32,184 nucleotides of DNA from Clostridia bacterium (GCA_017430225.1 JAFRNK010000107.1:1-32184), one strand, 5' to 3'; shown: positions 22,688-31,014, counted from the first letter of the stretch. Program-made: numbers and translations. Notes: generated from the sequence alone by a model not told the origin.

Positions 22688-24571
22688 GTGACCCGCAAGC
22701 AAAAGATCATGCTGTGGCGCATTATCGCCGCGGTATCGCTGATCCTGCTGCTGATTCCCCTGAAGCCGGAAAACCGATGGATGGCCCTGGGTCTGTATCT
22801 GATCCCCTACCTGATCGCGGGATATGACATCCTGCGCAAGGCGGTCAAGGGCGTTATCAACCGTCAGCCCACCGACGAGTGCTTCCTGATGGCCGTAGCG
22901 ACCATCGGCGCCTTCGCGCTGGGTGAATACCTGGAAGGCGCGGCTGTCATGATCTTCTACCAGATCGGTGAGCTGTTCCAGTCTTACGCCGTGGGCAAGA
23001 GCCGCCGTTCCATCGCGGAGCTCATGGATATCCGCCCCGACAGCGCTCGCATCCGCCAAGAGGACGGTTCACTTGAAACCGTCGACCCCGACGAAGTCGA
23101 AATCGGCAGCGTGATCGTGGTCCAGCCCGGCGAAAAGATCCCGATCGACGGCACAGTCATCGAAGGCGAAGCGCGCCTGGATACCGCCGCGCTGACCGGC
23201 GAAAGCGTGCCGCGCAGTGCCCGCCCCGGTGACGAAGTGCAAAGCGGCTGCGTCAATATAGACGGCCTGCTGACCATCCGCACCACGCACGAATTCGGAG
23301 AGTCGACTGCCAGCCGCATCCTGGAGCTGGTAGAAAACGCCTCCAGCCGGAAATCCCGTTCCGAGGCTTTCATCACCCGCTTCGCCCGGGTCTATACACC
23401 GGCGGTCTGCCTGAGCGCCCTGGCGCTGGCGGTGCTGCCGCCAGTCGTTTCCCTGCTGCTGGGCAAAGCCGCCAACTGGTCCGACTGGATTTACCGGGCG
23501 CTTACCTTCCTGGTCATCAGCTGCCCCTGCGCGCTGGTCATCTCCATCCCCCTGAGTTTCTTCGCCGGGCTCGGCATCGCGTCCCGCCACGGTGTGCTCA
23601 TCAAGGGGGCCAACTACCTGGAGGCCCTCGCCTCCACTGACACCGTCGTTTTCGATAAGACGGGCACCATGACCCGCGGCGTGTTTGAAGTTTCTGGCGT
23701 TCACCACTCTCCCCTGGACGATCAATCCCTGCTGCGCCTTGCGGCCCTGGCGGAAAGCCGTTCGAATCACCCGATCGCCGTCAGTATCCGCGCCGCGTGT
23801 ACCGATATGGAGAAGGCGGGAACCCTCGCGGACGTACACGAACTGTCCGGCCTCGGCCTCCGTGCTGAGCTTTCGGACGGACGCCTGCTCCTGGTCGGCT
23901 CTGAAAAACTGATGCGGCAGGAGAACGTCGATTTCATCCCCTGCAGCCATTCCGGGACCGTGGTGCACATCGCCGCTAACGGGCAGTATCAGGGACACAT
24001 CCTGATTTCTGACCAGCTGAAGCCCGGCGCAGTCGAAGCCGTACATTCCCTGCGCCAGCTCGGCGTCAGCAGGACCGTCATGCTGACCGGCGACCGCGAA
24101 AGCGGCGCGAAAGAAGCGGCGGAACTTCTCGGCGTAGACGAGCTGCACAGCGAGCTCCTGCCGGACGGCAAGGTCGCGGAAGTCGAGCGCCTGCTCGCTG
24201 ATGCCCGGGGCAAGCTGGTTTTCCTGGGCGACGGCATCAATGACGCGCCCGTCCTCTCCCGTGCGGACGTGGGCATCGCTATGGGCGGCCTGGGCAGCGA
24301 CGCGGCGATCGAAGCGGCGGACATCGCCCTGATGGACGATGACCCTCGCACCCTCGCTACCGCCATCCGCATCTCGCGCCTGTGCATGCGCGTCGTGCGG
24401 GAAAACATCGCGTTTTCCATCGGCGTCAAGCTGATCTGTCTGCTGCTCGGCGCGCTCGGCATCGCCAACATGTGGCTGGCGATCTTCGCCGACGTCGGCG
24501 TGATGGTGCTGGCGGTCCTGAACGCCGTGCGCATCCTGCTGTACCGTGAGAAGAAGAAAGGAGAAGCCTGA
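22688..24571 (+). CDS. cadA: P1B-type heavy-metal translocating ATPase (Zn/Cd/Pb type)
   Basis: Metal-efflux pump of the cytoplasmic membrane, 627 residues. Motifs: TGES in the actuator domain (169-172), the membrane metal site Cys-Pro-Cys (279-281, SCPCALVISIP), the phosphorylation site DKTGT (Asp323), SNHPIA (the HP locus), and GDGINDAPVL. The last membrane segment has FADVGVMVLAVLNAVRIL, whose Asp-x-Gly is typical of P1B-2 (ZntA/CadA) rather than copper pumps. No N-terminal HMA domain is present; it is supplied as the separate upstream gene. The start is the GTG at 22688 with ATGGAGG upstream; longer readings run into repeat element D. The stop overlaps the arsR start (TGATG). Confidence 0.94.
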   Translation: MTRKQKIMLWRIIAAVSLILLLIPLKPENRWMALGLYLIPYLIAGYDILRKAVKGVINRQPTDECFLMAVATIGAFALGEYLEGAAVMIFYQIGELFQSYAVGKSRRSIAELMDIRPDSARIRQEDGSLETVDPDEVEIGSVIVVQPGEKIPIDGTVIEGEARLDTAALTGESVPRSARPGDEVQSGCVNIDGLLTIRTTHEFGESTASRILELVENASSRKSRSEAFITRFARVYTPAVCLSALALAVLPPVVSLLLGKAANWSDWIYRALTFLVISCPCALVISIPLSFFAGLGIASRHGVLIKGANYLEALASTDTVVFDKTGTMTRGVFEVSGVHHSPLDDQSLLRLAALAESRSNHPIAVSIRAACTDMEKAGTLADVHELSGLGLRAELSDGRLLLVGSEKLMRQENVDFIPCSHSGTVVHIAANGQYQGHILISDQLKPGAVEAVHSLRQLGVSRTVMLTGDRESGAKEAAELLGVDELHSELLPDGKVAEVERLLADARGKLVFLGDGINDAPVLSRADVGIAMGGLGSDAAIEAADIALMDDDPRTLATAIRISRLCMRVVRENIAFSIGVKLICLLLGALGIANMWLAIFADVGVMVLAVLNAVRILLYREKKKGEA

Positions 24572-24939
24572 TGAACGAGCTATTCGACGCCGGCATCGAA
24601 TGCTGCGAGGAGTCGGTCGTACACACCGACCTGGTCAGCAGCGTACGCGCCAGACTTCCCGAAGAAAACAAAATGCAGGACCTCGCCGAGCTGTTCAAGA
24701 TCTTCGGCGACACGACCCGCATCCACATCCTGTTCGTACTGTTTGAATCGGAAATGTGCGTCTGCGACATGGCGGAGACCCTTAACATGACCCAGAGCGC
24801 GATTTCCCATCAGCTGCGGCTGCTCAAGGCCAACGGCCTCATCCGCGCGAGACGGCAGGGCAAGAGCGTGTTCTATTCCCTTGCTGACGACCACGTGAGC
24901 ACTATCATGAAGCAGGGCTGGGAACATATCATGGAATGA
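24571..24939 (+). CDS. ArsR/SmtB-family metal-responsive repressor
   Basis: A 122-residue winged-helix repressor. The recognition helix is about TQSAISHQLRLLKANGL. Two metal sites can be read. The alpha5 site has Asp106-x-His108-x10-His119-x2-Glu122, exactly the SmtB/CzrA zinc pattern. The CadC-like alpha3N site has Cys63-x-Cys65 (EMCVCDMAE) with Cys11/Cys12 near the N-terminus. So it probably senses both Zn and Cd/Pb. It is the last gene of the operon, overlapping the ATPase stop by one base, and presumably binds the operator at 22269-22292. Confidence 0.93.
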   Translation: MNELFDAGIECCEESVVHTDLVSSVRARLPEENKMQDLAELFKIFGDTTRIHILFVLFESEMCVCDMAETLNMTQSAISHQLRLLKANGLIRARRQGKSVFYSLADDHVSTIMKQGWEHIME

Positions 24940-24987
24940 GGGTTCCATCCCGGAATTGGGATGTTGAAATTTGAAAGCAGACTAAAA

Positions 24988-25023
24988 ACGCCGTGCGGAT
25001 CCTGTCCGTGCGGCGTCATTTTC
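24988..25023. terminator. Bidirectional terminator between arsR and MATE genes
   Basis: A 12-base stem, ACGCCGTGCGGA (24988-24999) / TCCGTGCGGCGT (25005-25016), with two G-U pairs and a 5-base loop, is followed by CATTTTC on the plus strand. On the minus strand it is followed by TTTTTAG. It can serve both converging units. Nothing else is seen in 24940-25081. Confidence 0.8.
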
Positions 25024-25081
25024 TCCGTACAGCAGCAAAACATCCTGAACTACTATTGGATCGCTCAGTGAAGCAATCAGC

Positions 25082-26422
25082 TCAATTAGCAGTCCGCTTT
25101 CTCCACGCGATATAGCGCAGATTGCAGATCAGGCCTGACAGCAGCCAGGTCGCACCGGCCGTGATCCAGATGGCCGATACGCCGGTATCCGTGAGTCCCA
25201 GAAGGAGCAGCGGCAGGCCAACGCGGCCGATGATTTCCACAATGCCGTTCATGAAGGCAAAAAGCGTATCCCCTACACCGTTCAGGACCCCGCGGGCGAC
25301 ATAGATACTGCCCAGGAATACATAGAACAAGCTGGTGATTTTCAAAGCCCGGCCGCCCAGCGCGATGACGTCCTTTTCATGCACGAACAGACCGACCAGC
25401 GCTTCGCCTCGGAATCGCATGATTATCATCATGCAGACGGCGAGTACCGTCGTTGCCAGCATGCTGTCCCGGAAGCCCAGCCGGATCCTGTCCAGCTTGC
25501 CGGCGCCCATATTCTGGCTGGAATACGTGGAAAGCGCCATGGTCATGGAACTGAAAGGCTGCTGCACCAGCTGTTCCAGACGGTTGGTCGCGGTGTAGGC
25601 CGCCATGGCGACAGGGCTGAAAGAATTGGCTACCGACTGCAGTGCCGTCGTGGAAATGGCGATCAGGCTCCACTGCAGTGCCAGGGGCAAACCCAGCCGC
25701 ACCGCATTGGCGGCGATCGTGCGGTCAAACGCCATCGTTTTCCGGTTCAGGCGGAAATAAGGATTTCTCCTGAAGGCGAACAGCAACGACCCGGCACCCG
25801 CCAGCAGCTGGGACAGCATGGTCGCCAGAGCAGCGCCGAAGACGCCCATAGAAAAGGCGCCCACAAACAGAAGGTCGAGCCCGACGTTGATCAGTCAGGA
25901 CACGATCAGGAAATACAGGGGCGTTCGGGAATCCCCCAGCGCTTGCTGCATGGACGACGCGTAATTGTACACGGCCACCAGCGGAACAGAGGCGGAAGTC
26001 ATCCGCATATAAGTGACGGCATCCGGCAGAATCTCCGGGGGCGTCCCCATCCAGGAAAGCACCGTGGGCACCATCAGGAAAGCCACCGTACCGGTCAGTA
26101 TGGAAGACGCGAGCATGATGTATGCGGAGTTTGCGATTGCCCTGCGTACCATCTCCTCTTTCCGGGCGCCGAAATACTGCGCGGTCACGATGCTGCAGCC
26201 GCCGCTGATGCCGCTGAAGATGGAAAAAAACAGGAATGAAATGGAGCCCGTCGCGCCTACGGCCGCCAGGGCGTTGGCACCCAGCAGCTGCCCCACGATC
26301 ATGGAATCCGCCAGATTATACGCCTGCTGGAACAGATTGCCGATCAGAAGCGGCAGCGCAAAGACGGAAAGCAAGACGAGCGGCCTGCCTTCCGTCATGT
26401 TCATCGTAGAATTCCTTCGCAT
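25082..26422 (-). pseudogene. MATE-family efflux transporter interrupted by an in-frame TGA
   Basis: Reads as one continuous MATE (multidrug/Na+ antiporter) protein of 446 codons, the normal family length, except for a TGA at codon 176 (25897-25895). The first half (26422-25895) has SVFALPLLIGNLFQQAYNLAD and GQLLGANALAAVG. The second half continues in the same frame as LINVGLDLLFVGAFSMG. So there is no indel, only a nonsense codon after FLIVS. In relatives this position is often Ser or Cys, so a single-base change such as TGC to TGA would explain it. Recent inactivation, an assembly error or readthrough are possible; TGA ends other genes here normally. Start choice 26422 versus the ATG near 26404 is open. 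Confidence 0.85.
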
Positions 26423-26435
26423 GAAGTCGTCCCCT

Positions 26436-26465
26436 CAGACGGCAGCTGCATATCGCTGCTGTCTG
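26436..26465 (-). other. Hairpin just before the MATE ribosome binding site
   Basis: CAGACGGCAGC (26436-26446) and GCTGCTGTCTG (26455-26465) pair over 11 bases with one non-Watson-Crick position and an 8-base loop. It fills most of the 58-base gap between the SDR and MATE genes. There is no T-tract next to it, so it may separate expression of the two genes by folding or mRNA processing rather than by termination. Confidence 0.4.
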
Positions 26466-26480
26466 TGATTTGTTCCGGTA

Positions 26481-27197
26481 TTACCAGGGATACGGTTCGC
26501 CCGTATAGGTGATGAAGACCGGACCTTCCTTATCGTGACGCCTCGATTCAAACAGGGTGCGCAGCGTTTCCGCGTGCTCATACGGATCCAGCGGCGCCTC
26601 GCTGTTGCCGGGATTGGTCCGGATCCAGCCCGGATGAACACAGATGATATTCAGGTTCGGATCGTCTTTGAAATAGTTGTGCATCGTCATGGTCGCCATA
26701 TTCAGGGCGGCCTTTTCCATGCCGTAGTCGATATAGCACGTCCTGTAGCACCGGCCGATGCTGCCTGCCTCGGAAGAGATGTTGACCACCAGCGCGCCGA
26801 TCGCGCTGTTTTTCAGCAGCGGCAGAAAGGCTTTCAGCACGCGGAGAGGGCCGACCGCGCCGACATTGATTACCGGTGCCACCTGGTCCAGGTCAAAATC
26901 CGGCAGTTCCTTCAGGATATCGGCGGAGGCGGTCACAGCATTGTTGATGATCAGGTCCATGCACGGCACCATCGCCGCTACCTCCTGCGCCGTTGCGTTC
27001 ACCGATTCGGTGGAAGAAATATCCATGGTGATGACAGACAGCATGTCCGGGTACGATTTCTTTAGCTCTTCCAGCGCTTCCGAGGGACGGCGGATGCTGG
27101 CAAACACCCTGTCGCCGTGTTCCAGATAGCGTCTGACCAGGTTGAAACCCAGGGCATAAGGCCGTCCCGTGCCCGTAATCAAAACATTCTGAGACAT
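26481..27197 (-). CDS. Short-chain dehydrogenase/reductase
   Basis: NAD(P)-dependent SDR of 238 residues. The cofactor loop is TGTGRPYALG (8-17), a slightly altered TGxxxGxG. DIS (59-61) binds the adenine ring region, INNA (84-87) follows, and the catalytic Ser is near 141-142 (NISSEAGS) with Tyr158 and Lys162 (YGMEK). The substrate is unknown. The ATG at 27197 has AAAGGAG upstream. It lies 52 bases after the histidine phosphatase and 58 bases before the MATE gene on the same strand, probably one transcription unit. Confidence 0.88.
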   Translation of the reverse strand: MSQNVLITGTGRPYALGFNLVRRYLEHGDRVFASIRRPSEALEELKKSYPDMLSVITMDISSTESVNATAQEVAAMVPCMDLIINNAVTASADILKELPDFDLDQVAPVINVGAVGPLRVLKAFLPLLKNSAIGALVVNISSEAGSIGRCYRTCYIDYGMEKAALNMATMTMHNYFKDDPNLNIICVHPGWIRTNPGNSEAPLDPYEHAETLRTLFESRRHDKEGPVFITYTGEPYPW

Positions 27198-27249
27198 ATG
27201 GAAACTCCTTTCATCTGACGGAATCGTATTTCACTCCATGTCCGGATGC

Positions 27250-27798
27250 TTACAGTATCCTGACCAGTTCGCAGTTGTCCGTTTTCGCGCTCCAGAAATC
27301 CTTGAGCGGGATTCCCCTGATTCTGCCGATGATGCTGCAGTTCATGGTCACATGGCCGACGATCAGGAGGTCCTTGCCCTCCCGCAGCAGCGGCCCTGCC
27401 ACTTCCTGCATGAAGCTGCCCGTCCTGGCATAGAGGGATTCATAGGTTTCGGCGCCGCTGCCGGCGACATACCGATCCGGCGCGCTGAACGCCTCAGCGA
27501 TCGGGCAGTCGGGAAACAGCGAACCGTACTTCACGCCCTCGAAGTTCCCGAAGTTCATTTCCGCCAGCCGCTGGTCGGCGATGATGGGCACGTCCCTGCC
27601 CCGCAGCAGGATTTCCGCGGTCTCCCGGGCACGCTTCAGCGGAGAACAGTAGCAGATATCGAAGTGAATGTCCCGGTATTTCTGTCTCGCGTTTTCAGCC
27701 ATGGCCCGCCCCGTGTCGTTCAGCGGGATATCCGTTTTTCCCTGCAGTTTGTGCTGAAGGTTCCAGTCCGTCTGGCCGTGGCGCATGATATACAGCAT
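27250..27798 (-). CDS. Histidine phosphatase family (phosphoglycerate-mutase-like) protein
   Basis: A 182-residue phosphatase of the RHG superfamily. MRHGQTDWN gives the phospho-accepting His7; other family residues are Arg in CSPLKRARETAEIL, Glu in LAEMNFGNFEG, and His in LIVGHVTM. Substrates in this family range from phosphosugars to alpha-ribazole phosphate, and nothing here decides. The ATG at 27798 is chosen because GAAGGA precedes it and the family motif begins four residues later. The in-frame ATG at 27825 has no such support. It lies just beyond the terminator of the aldo/keto reductase unit, so it should have its own promoter in 27799-27866, but I see no clear one. Confidence 0.88.
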   Translation of the reverse strand: MLYIMRHGQTDWNLQHKLQGKTDIPLNDTGRAMAENARQKYRDIHFDICYCSPLKRARETAEILLRGRDVPIIADQRLAEMNFGNFEGVKYGSLFPDCPIAEAFSAPDRYVAGSGAETYESLYARTGSFMQEVAGPLLREGKDLLIVGHVTMNCSIIGRIRGIPLKDFWSAKTDNCELVRIL

Positions 27799-27866
27799 AG
27801 TTTTTCCTTCGCCTGATTTATCCAAAGTCGTTTATTCCGGGCATTTTCGACCGTACCCGGAAACGT

Positions 27867-27908
27867 GAAAAAACAACGGAGCAGCTTGATGGTGTCTGCT
27901 CCATTGTT
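27867..27908 (-). terminator. Intrinsic terminator after the aldo/keto reductase gene
   Basis: Minus strand stem AACAATGGAGCAG (27908-27896) / CTGCTCCGTTGTT (27884-27872), 13 bases with one T-G pair and an 11-base loop, followed by a run of six T. It begins 10 bases after the stop codon, so it ends the nitroreductase/GH10/reductase unit. Confidence 0.92.
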
Positions 27909-27918
27909 TGTCTGCCTG

Positions 27919-29052
27919 TTATCCGTTCAGTTCCGCCCAGGCGCGCTGCAATTCTTCAATGATGTTCAGATGCTGCGGACAGGCAGCCTCGCACGCGCCG
28001 CAGGCGACGCACTTGTTCGCGCCTTGATCCTTTTCCCGGATCTGCTTGAGGCCCCAGTGCCACTTCGGATCTATCTCATACAGGGACACCTCGTTCCACG
28101 CGGCAAAAATGCCCGGGATGTTCACGCCGTTCGGGCAGGGCATGCAGTAGCGGCAGCCGGTGCAGCCGATCCTGGTGCGGCTGAGATAGGCTTCGCGCAC
28201 GCTGTCCATCAGGCGGCGTTCTTCTTCGCTCATGACGCCGGCTTCGACCGTGTCGAAGATGCGCAGGTTCTCGTCGATCTGCTCCGCTTCGTTGCAGCCG
28301 GAAAGCACCACAGAGACTTCGGGATGGTCGCACAGCCAGCGGAAGGCCCATTCCACGGGCGACCGCTTGATGGGGAACGCGTCGTACAGCGCCTGTACGT
28401 TTGACGGCGCCTTGGCCAGGCGGCCGCCCAGCAGGCCTTCCATGATGACCACAGGAATGCCCTTGCTGGCTGCCAGCTGCAGGCCCTTCGTGCGGGCCTG
28501 GTCGTTGATGTCCATGAAGTTGTACTGGATCTGAACCATGTCCCAGTCGGAGTCGTTGATGATATACTCGAAATCCTCGTACGAGCCGTGGAAGGAAAAG
28601 CACTTGTAGCGGATCTTTCCGGCTTTCTTCATATCGTCGAAGAATTCCGGGGCGCCGATGGACTTGAAGTATTCCCAGCCCTTGCGGTCAATGCCGTGCA
28701 TCAGGTAAAAGTCGATGTGGTCGGTCTGCAGCTTGCGCAGTTCCTCATCCAGCAGCGCCTGCATGCTGGCGCGGTCATGCACAGCGTGCTCAGGCATCTT
28801 GGTCGCGATGGTGACCTTGTCGCGGTAGCCGTCCTGGAGGGCTTTGCCGAGGACGATCTCGGACGTCTTGTCCAGGTAGACGTACGCGGTATCCATATAG
28901 GTCACGCCTCCGTCGATCGCACGACGGATCAGGCTGATCGCCTTCTGCTCGTCAATGACGCTGTCGCCGGAAGCCTGCCCGTTGAAGCGCATGCAGCCCA
29001 GGCCGAAGGCCGATGTCTGGATACCCAGTTTGCCCATGGTGCGGTATTTCAT
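27919..29052 (-). CDS. Aldo/keto reductase with C-terminal 2x[4Fe-4S] ferredoxin domain
   Basis: A 377-residue redox protein. The N-terminal AKR barrel (about 1-285) has the tetrad Asp54, Tyr59, Lys85 and His119 (MDTAYVY, ATKMP, YLMHG). The C-terminal ferredoxin part has CTGCRYCMPCP and CVACGACEAACP, two 4Fe-4S clusters. This AKR-ferredoxin architecture is common in anaerobic Firmicutes and may couple ferredoxin or flavin electrons to carbonyl reduction; the substrate is unknown. The ATG at 29052 follows a GGGGGAG site. It is probably transcribed with the upstream GH10 gene (69-base gap) and is closed by the terminator at 27867-27908. Confidence 0.93.
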   Translation of the reverse strand: MKYRTMGKLGIQTSAFGLGCMRFNGQASGDSVIDEQKAISLIRRAIDGGVTYMDTAYVYLDKTSEIVLGKALQDGYRDKVTIATKMPEHAVHDRASMQALLDEELRKLQTDHIDFYLMHGIDRKGWEYFKSIGAPEFFDDMKKAGKIRYKCFSFHGSYEDFEYIINDSDWDMVQIQYNFMDINDQARTKGLQLAASKGIPVVIMEGLLGGRLAKAPSNVQALYDAFPIKRSPVEWAFRWLCDHPEVSVVLSGCNEAEQIDENLRIFDTVEAGVMSEEERRLMDSVREAYLSRTRIGCTGCRYCMPCPNGVNIPGIFAAWNEVSLYEIDPKWHWGLKQIREKDQGANKCVACGACEAACPQHLNIIEELQRAWAELNG

Positions 29053-29121
29053 ATGATTCTCCCCCTGTTAATTGATCAGTTTTTTTGCGATATATAGAGC
29101 CAAGAGGCGGCAGCCGCCCGC

Positions 29122-30339
29122 TCAGCCCAGCCGGACTTCAGTGCTCATATCAGCGTCCAGCTTCAGCGCCGCGCTACCGGTATCGGAAGTGAGCGAATAA
29201 CCACCTTTGAATCCGGAGAAAACGAGACAGCCTTCACCGTCCGTCACGAGCGATTCATGCGTCTCCCAGGTGCCGTGAATCAGGTCCCGCAGCGCGTAAT
29301 AGGCCGGCTTCTCGCTGTTGTCCTCGCGCACCAGGCCTGAAGGTGCTTTCAGCCAGCAACCATCATTGAAGTCCCAGGAGGTGATCGCCTCGACCAGCGG
29401 ATGGCTGAACAGCACGGAATACATCTCAGCGATCTCCCGCGCCTGGCGCTCCTCCCCTTCCGGCGTCGTGGGCCAGCTGTCCACCTGCCAGTCATTCAGA
29501 TCCACGATGTGGGCGGGCATGATCTCGCCGGAAATCAGCGTATTCTCCGTGAAGTGGATCGGCAGCCCGAACCGGGAGAAGCGCTCCAGCACGTCGTTCA
29601 GCTTCTCCAGCCCCCAGTAGCCCTGGTGCTGGTGGCTCTGGATGCCGATCGCGCTGATGGGCACCCCGGCCTCCAGCAGCCCCTCCAGCAGGATCTCGTA
29701 CGATACACTGGTGTTGAAATCGTTGATGAGCAGCACGGCATCCGGATTGCTTTCCTTCGCCGCAGCGAACACGTCCTTCACAAGGCTGATGCGGCCCTTC
29801 TCCTTGCAGATGCGGGTAATGGCGTTGTCGTACTTGTCGAATACCGGCATGATCACCACTTCGTTGATCACATCCCACATATCGACCACGCCTTTATAAG
29901 CGGTGACATCCCGGCGGATGCGCCTAAGCTGGCGGCGCAGGATCTCGTCATTGTCATACTGCATCAGCCACGGAGCACAGGCCGTATGCCAGCAGAGAGG
30001 ATGCCCCTTGACCCGAACGCCCCTCTCCTGCAGCCATTTGGCGGCGGCCATGGTTTCCGTAAACGCGGTCTGGCCCTCAACCGGCTCATAACGGCCCCAG
30101 TAGAAGGGGAGCGTGCCGTAATTGAACAGGGCCAACCACTTATCCAGGCGCTCTTTCAGGAAACGCTTGCGTTCCTCGTTCTGCGCCTTCATCATCGCCA
30201 CGGCGTCGAACGCGCCGCAGCCGAACAGAAACCGGTGCGAAACCTGGTCCACCCGTACGGCCCGATTCGCCGCAGGTGTACCGTCCGGGTTCAGGAGCTT
30301 CAGACAGGCTTCCGCCCGGCGGTGATTCAGCTGATCCAT
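29122..30339 (-). CDS. GH10-family glycoside hydrolase (endo-1,4-beta-xylanase-like), cytoplasmic
   Basis: A 405-residue protein with a GH10 barrel. The motifs are GHPLCWHT (112-119), the acid/base Glu160 in WDVINEV, IGIQSHQHQG (231-240) and the nucleophile Glu265 in HFTENTLIS. There is an N-terminal beta segment (LLNPDGTPAANRAVRV) and a short C-terminal beta tail. There is no signal peptide, so it acts inside the cell, presumably on imported xylo-oligosaccharides; the NTLIS context after the nucleophile differs from the usual TELD. The ATG at 30339 follows AGGAGGAAGC. The neighbours (nitroreductase 38 bases upstream, aldo/keto reductase downstream) are redox genes, not sugar transporters. 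Confidence 0.88.
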   Translation of the reverse strand: MDQLNHRRAEACLKLLNPDGTPAANRAVRVDQVSHRFLFGCGAFDAVAMMKAQNEERKRFLKERLDKWLALFNYGTLPFYWGRYEPVEGQTAFTETMAAAKWLQERGVRVKGHPLCWHTACAPWLMQYDNDEILRRQLRRIRRDVTAYKGVVDMWDVINEVVIMPVFDKYDNAITRICKEKGRISLVKDVFAAAKESNPDAVLLINDFNTSVSYEILLEGLLEAGVPISAIGIQSHQHQGYWGLEKLNDVLERFSRFGLPIHFTENTLISGEIMPAHIVDLNDWQVDSWPTTPEGEERQAREIAEMYSVLFSHPLVEAITSWDFNDGCWLKAPSGLVREDNSEKPAYYALRDLIHGTWETHESLVTDGEGCLVFSGFKGGYSLTSDTGSAALKLDADMSTEVRLG

Positions 30340-30377
30340 GGTGCTTCCTCCTGTATCGCTTTACAGTTCAGTACTCT

Positions 30378-30896
30378 TCACACGCGGTATACATAATTCG
30401 CTTTTCTGGGGGCGGCCGGCCTGCAGGCCCCATTCTCATAACCGAGGATGCAGTGGCCGATGCCCTCATAATCGCCCTCGATGCCCCATGATTTGAGCAG
30501 GGCTTTGCCTTCCGCGCTGTCGAATTCTTCTTTCGCCCGGTGTATCCAGCAGCTGCCGATGCCCAGGGCGTGCGCCGCGTTCATCAGGTTGCCCATGACG
30601 AGGCTGCCGTCGTACAGATAAGTCGGTACTTTGCGGTCCGCCAGCACCACGACGACCATCGGCGCGCCGTAGAACGGATCGTTGTCCGCGCCCATCACCG
30701 CGGCATTCATGCGGGAGAGTCTGTCACGCGTATCCTTATCGGTCACGGCGATCATGATCGGCGACTGCCTGCCCATCCCGGTGGCGGCGTACGTACCCGC
30801 TTCCAGGATCTGATCCAGCAATTCCTGCGGAATGGGATCGGATTTATAACTGCGGCAACTGCGGCGCTCCATCAGGGTTTTCAGGCTTTCGTTCAT
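30378..30896 (-). CDS. Nitroreductase family protein
   Basis: A 172-residue FMN-dependent oxidoreductase. The N-terminal MERRSCRSYKSDPIP provides the Arg/Ser FMN-phosphate contacts, and AGTYAATGMGRQSP and the C-terminal IGHCILGYE are family-typical. Such enzymes reduce nitro compounds, quinones or electrophiles with NAD(P)H. The ATG at 30896 follows GGAGGAAACCC. A longer reading is excluded because the MerR-type promoter lies further upstream. It is divergent from merR and probably its regulatory target. Confidence 0.92.
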   Translation of the reverse strand: MNESLKTLMERRSCRSYKSDPIPQELLDQILEAGTYAATGMGRQSPIMIAVTDKDTRDRLSRMNAAVMGADNDPFYGAPMVVVVLADRKVPTYLYDGSLVMGNLMNAAHALGIGSCWIHRAKEEFDSAEGKALLKSWGIEGDYEGIGHCILGYENGACRPAAPRKANYVYRV

Positions 30897-30933
30897 AGGG
30901 TTTCCTCCTCTTTTCGCTATGGTTTTTGTACGC

Positions 30934-30962
30934 TTGACATCAGGTGTGATTCTCTGTATAAT
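30934..30962 (+). promoter_or_regulatory. Promoter of merR
   Basis: TTGACA (30934-30939), 17-base spacer, TATAAT (30957-30962), fully consensus. The MerR operator lies just downstream, so the regulator would repress its own gene. Confidence 0.82.
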
Positions 30963-30963
30963 C

Positions 30964-30994
30964 ATTCTAAACCTTAAAGTTCACTCTAAGTCAA
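30964..30994 (-). promoter_or_regulatory. MerR-type promoter of the nitroreductase operon
   Basis: On the minus strand, TTGACT (30994-30989) and TAGAAT (30969-30964) are separated by 19 bases, too long for unaided polymerase, with a dyad filling the spacer. This is the standard design of MerR-activated promoters, in which the regulator twists DNA to realign the boxes. Confidence 0.8.
30973..30990. promoter_or_regulatory. MerR-family operator
   Basis: CTTAAAGT-TC-ACTCTAAG, 7 of 8 positions complementary. It resembles the CTTAGAGT-type dyads of AdhR/NmlR-like MerR proteins. It sits within the 19-base spacer of the nitroreductase promoter and beside the merR -10. Confidence 0.8.
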
Positions 30995-31014
30995 TAGTGA
31001 TGAGGAGGAAATTT

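Noticed and set aside
25895-25897. Selenocysteine or other recoding at the TGA in the MATE gene
   Set aside because: MATE proteins are not known selenoproteins. The only nearby stem is a weak 4-bp GTCG/CGAC about ten bases downstream, with no visible selenium genes. TGA also serves as a normal stop for other genes in the window, so a code change is excluded.
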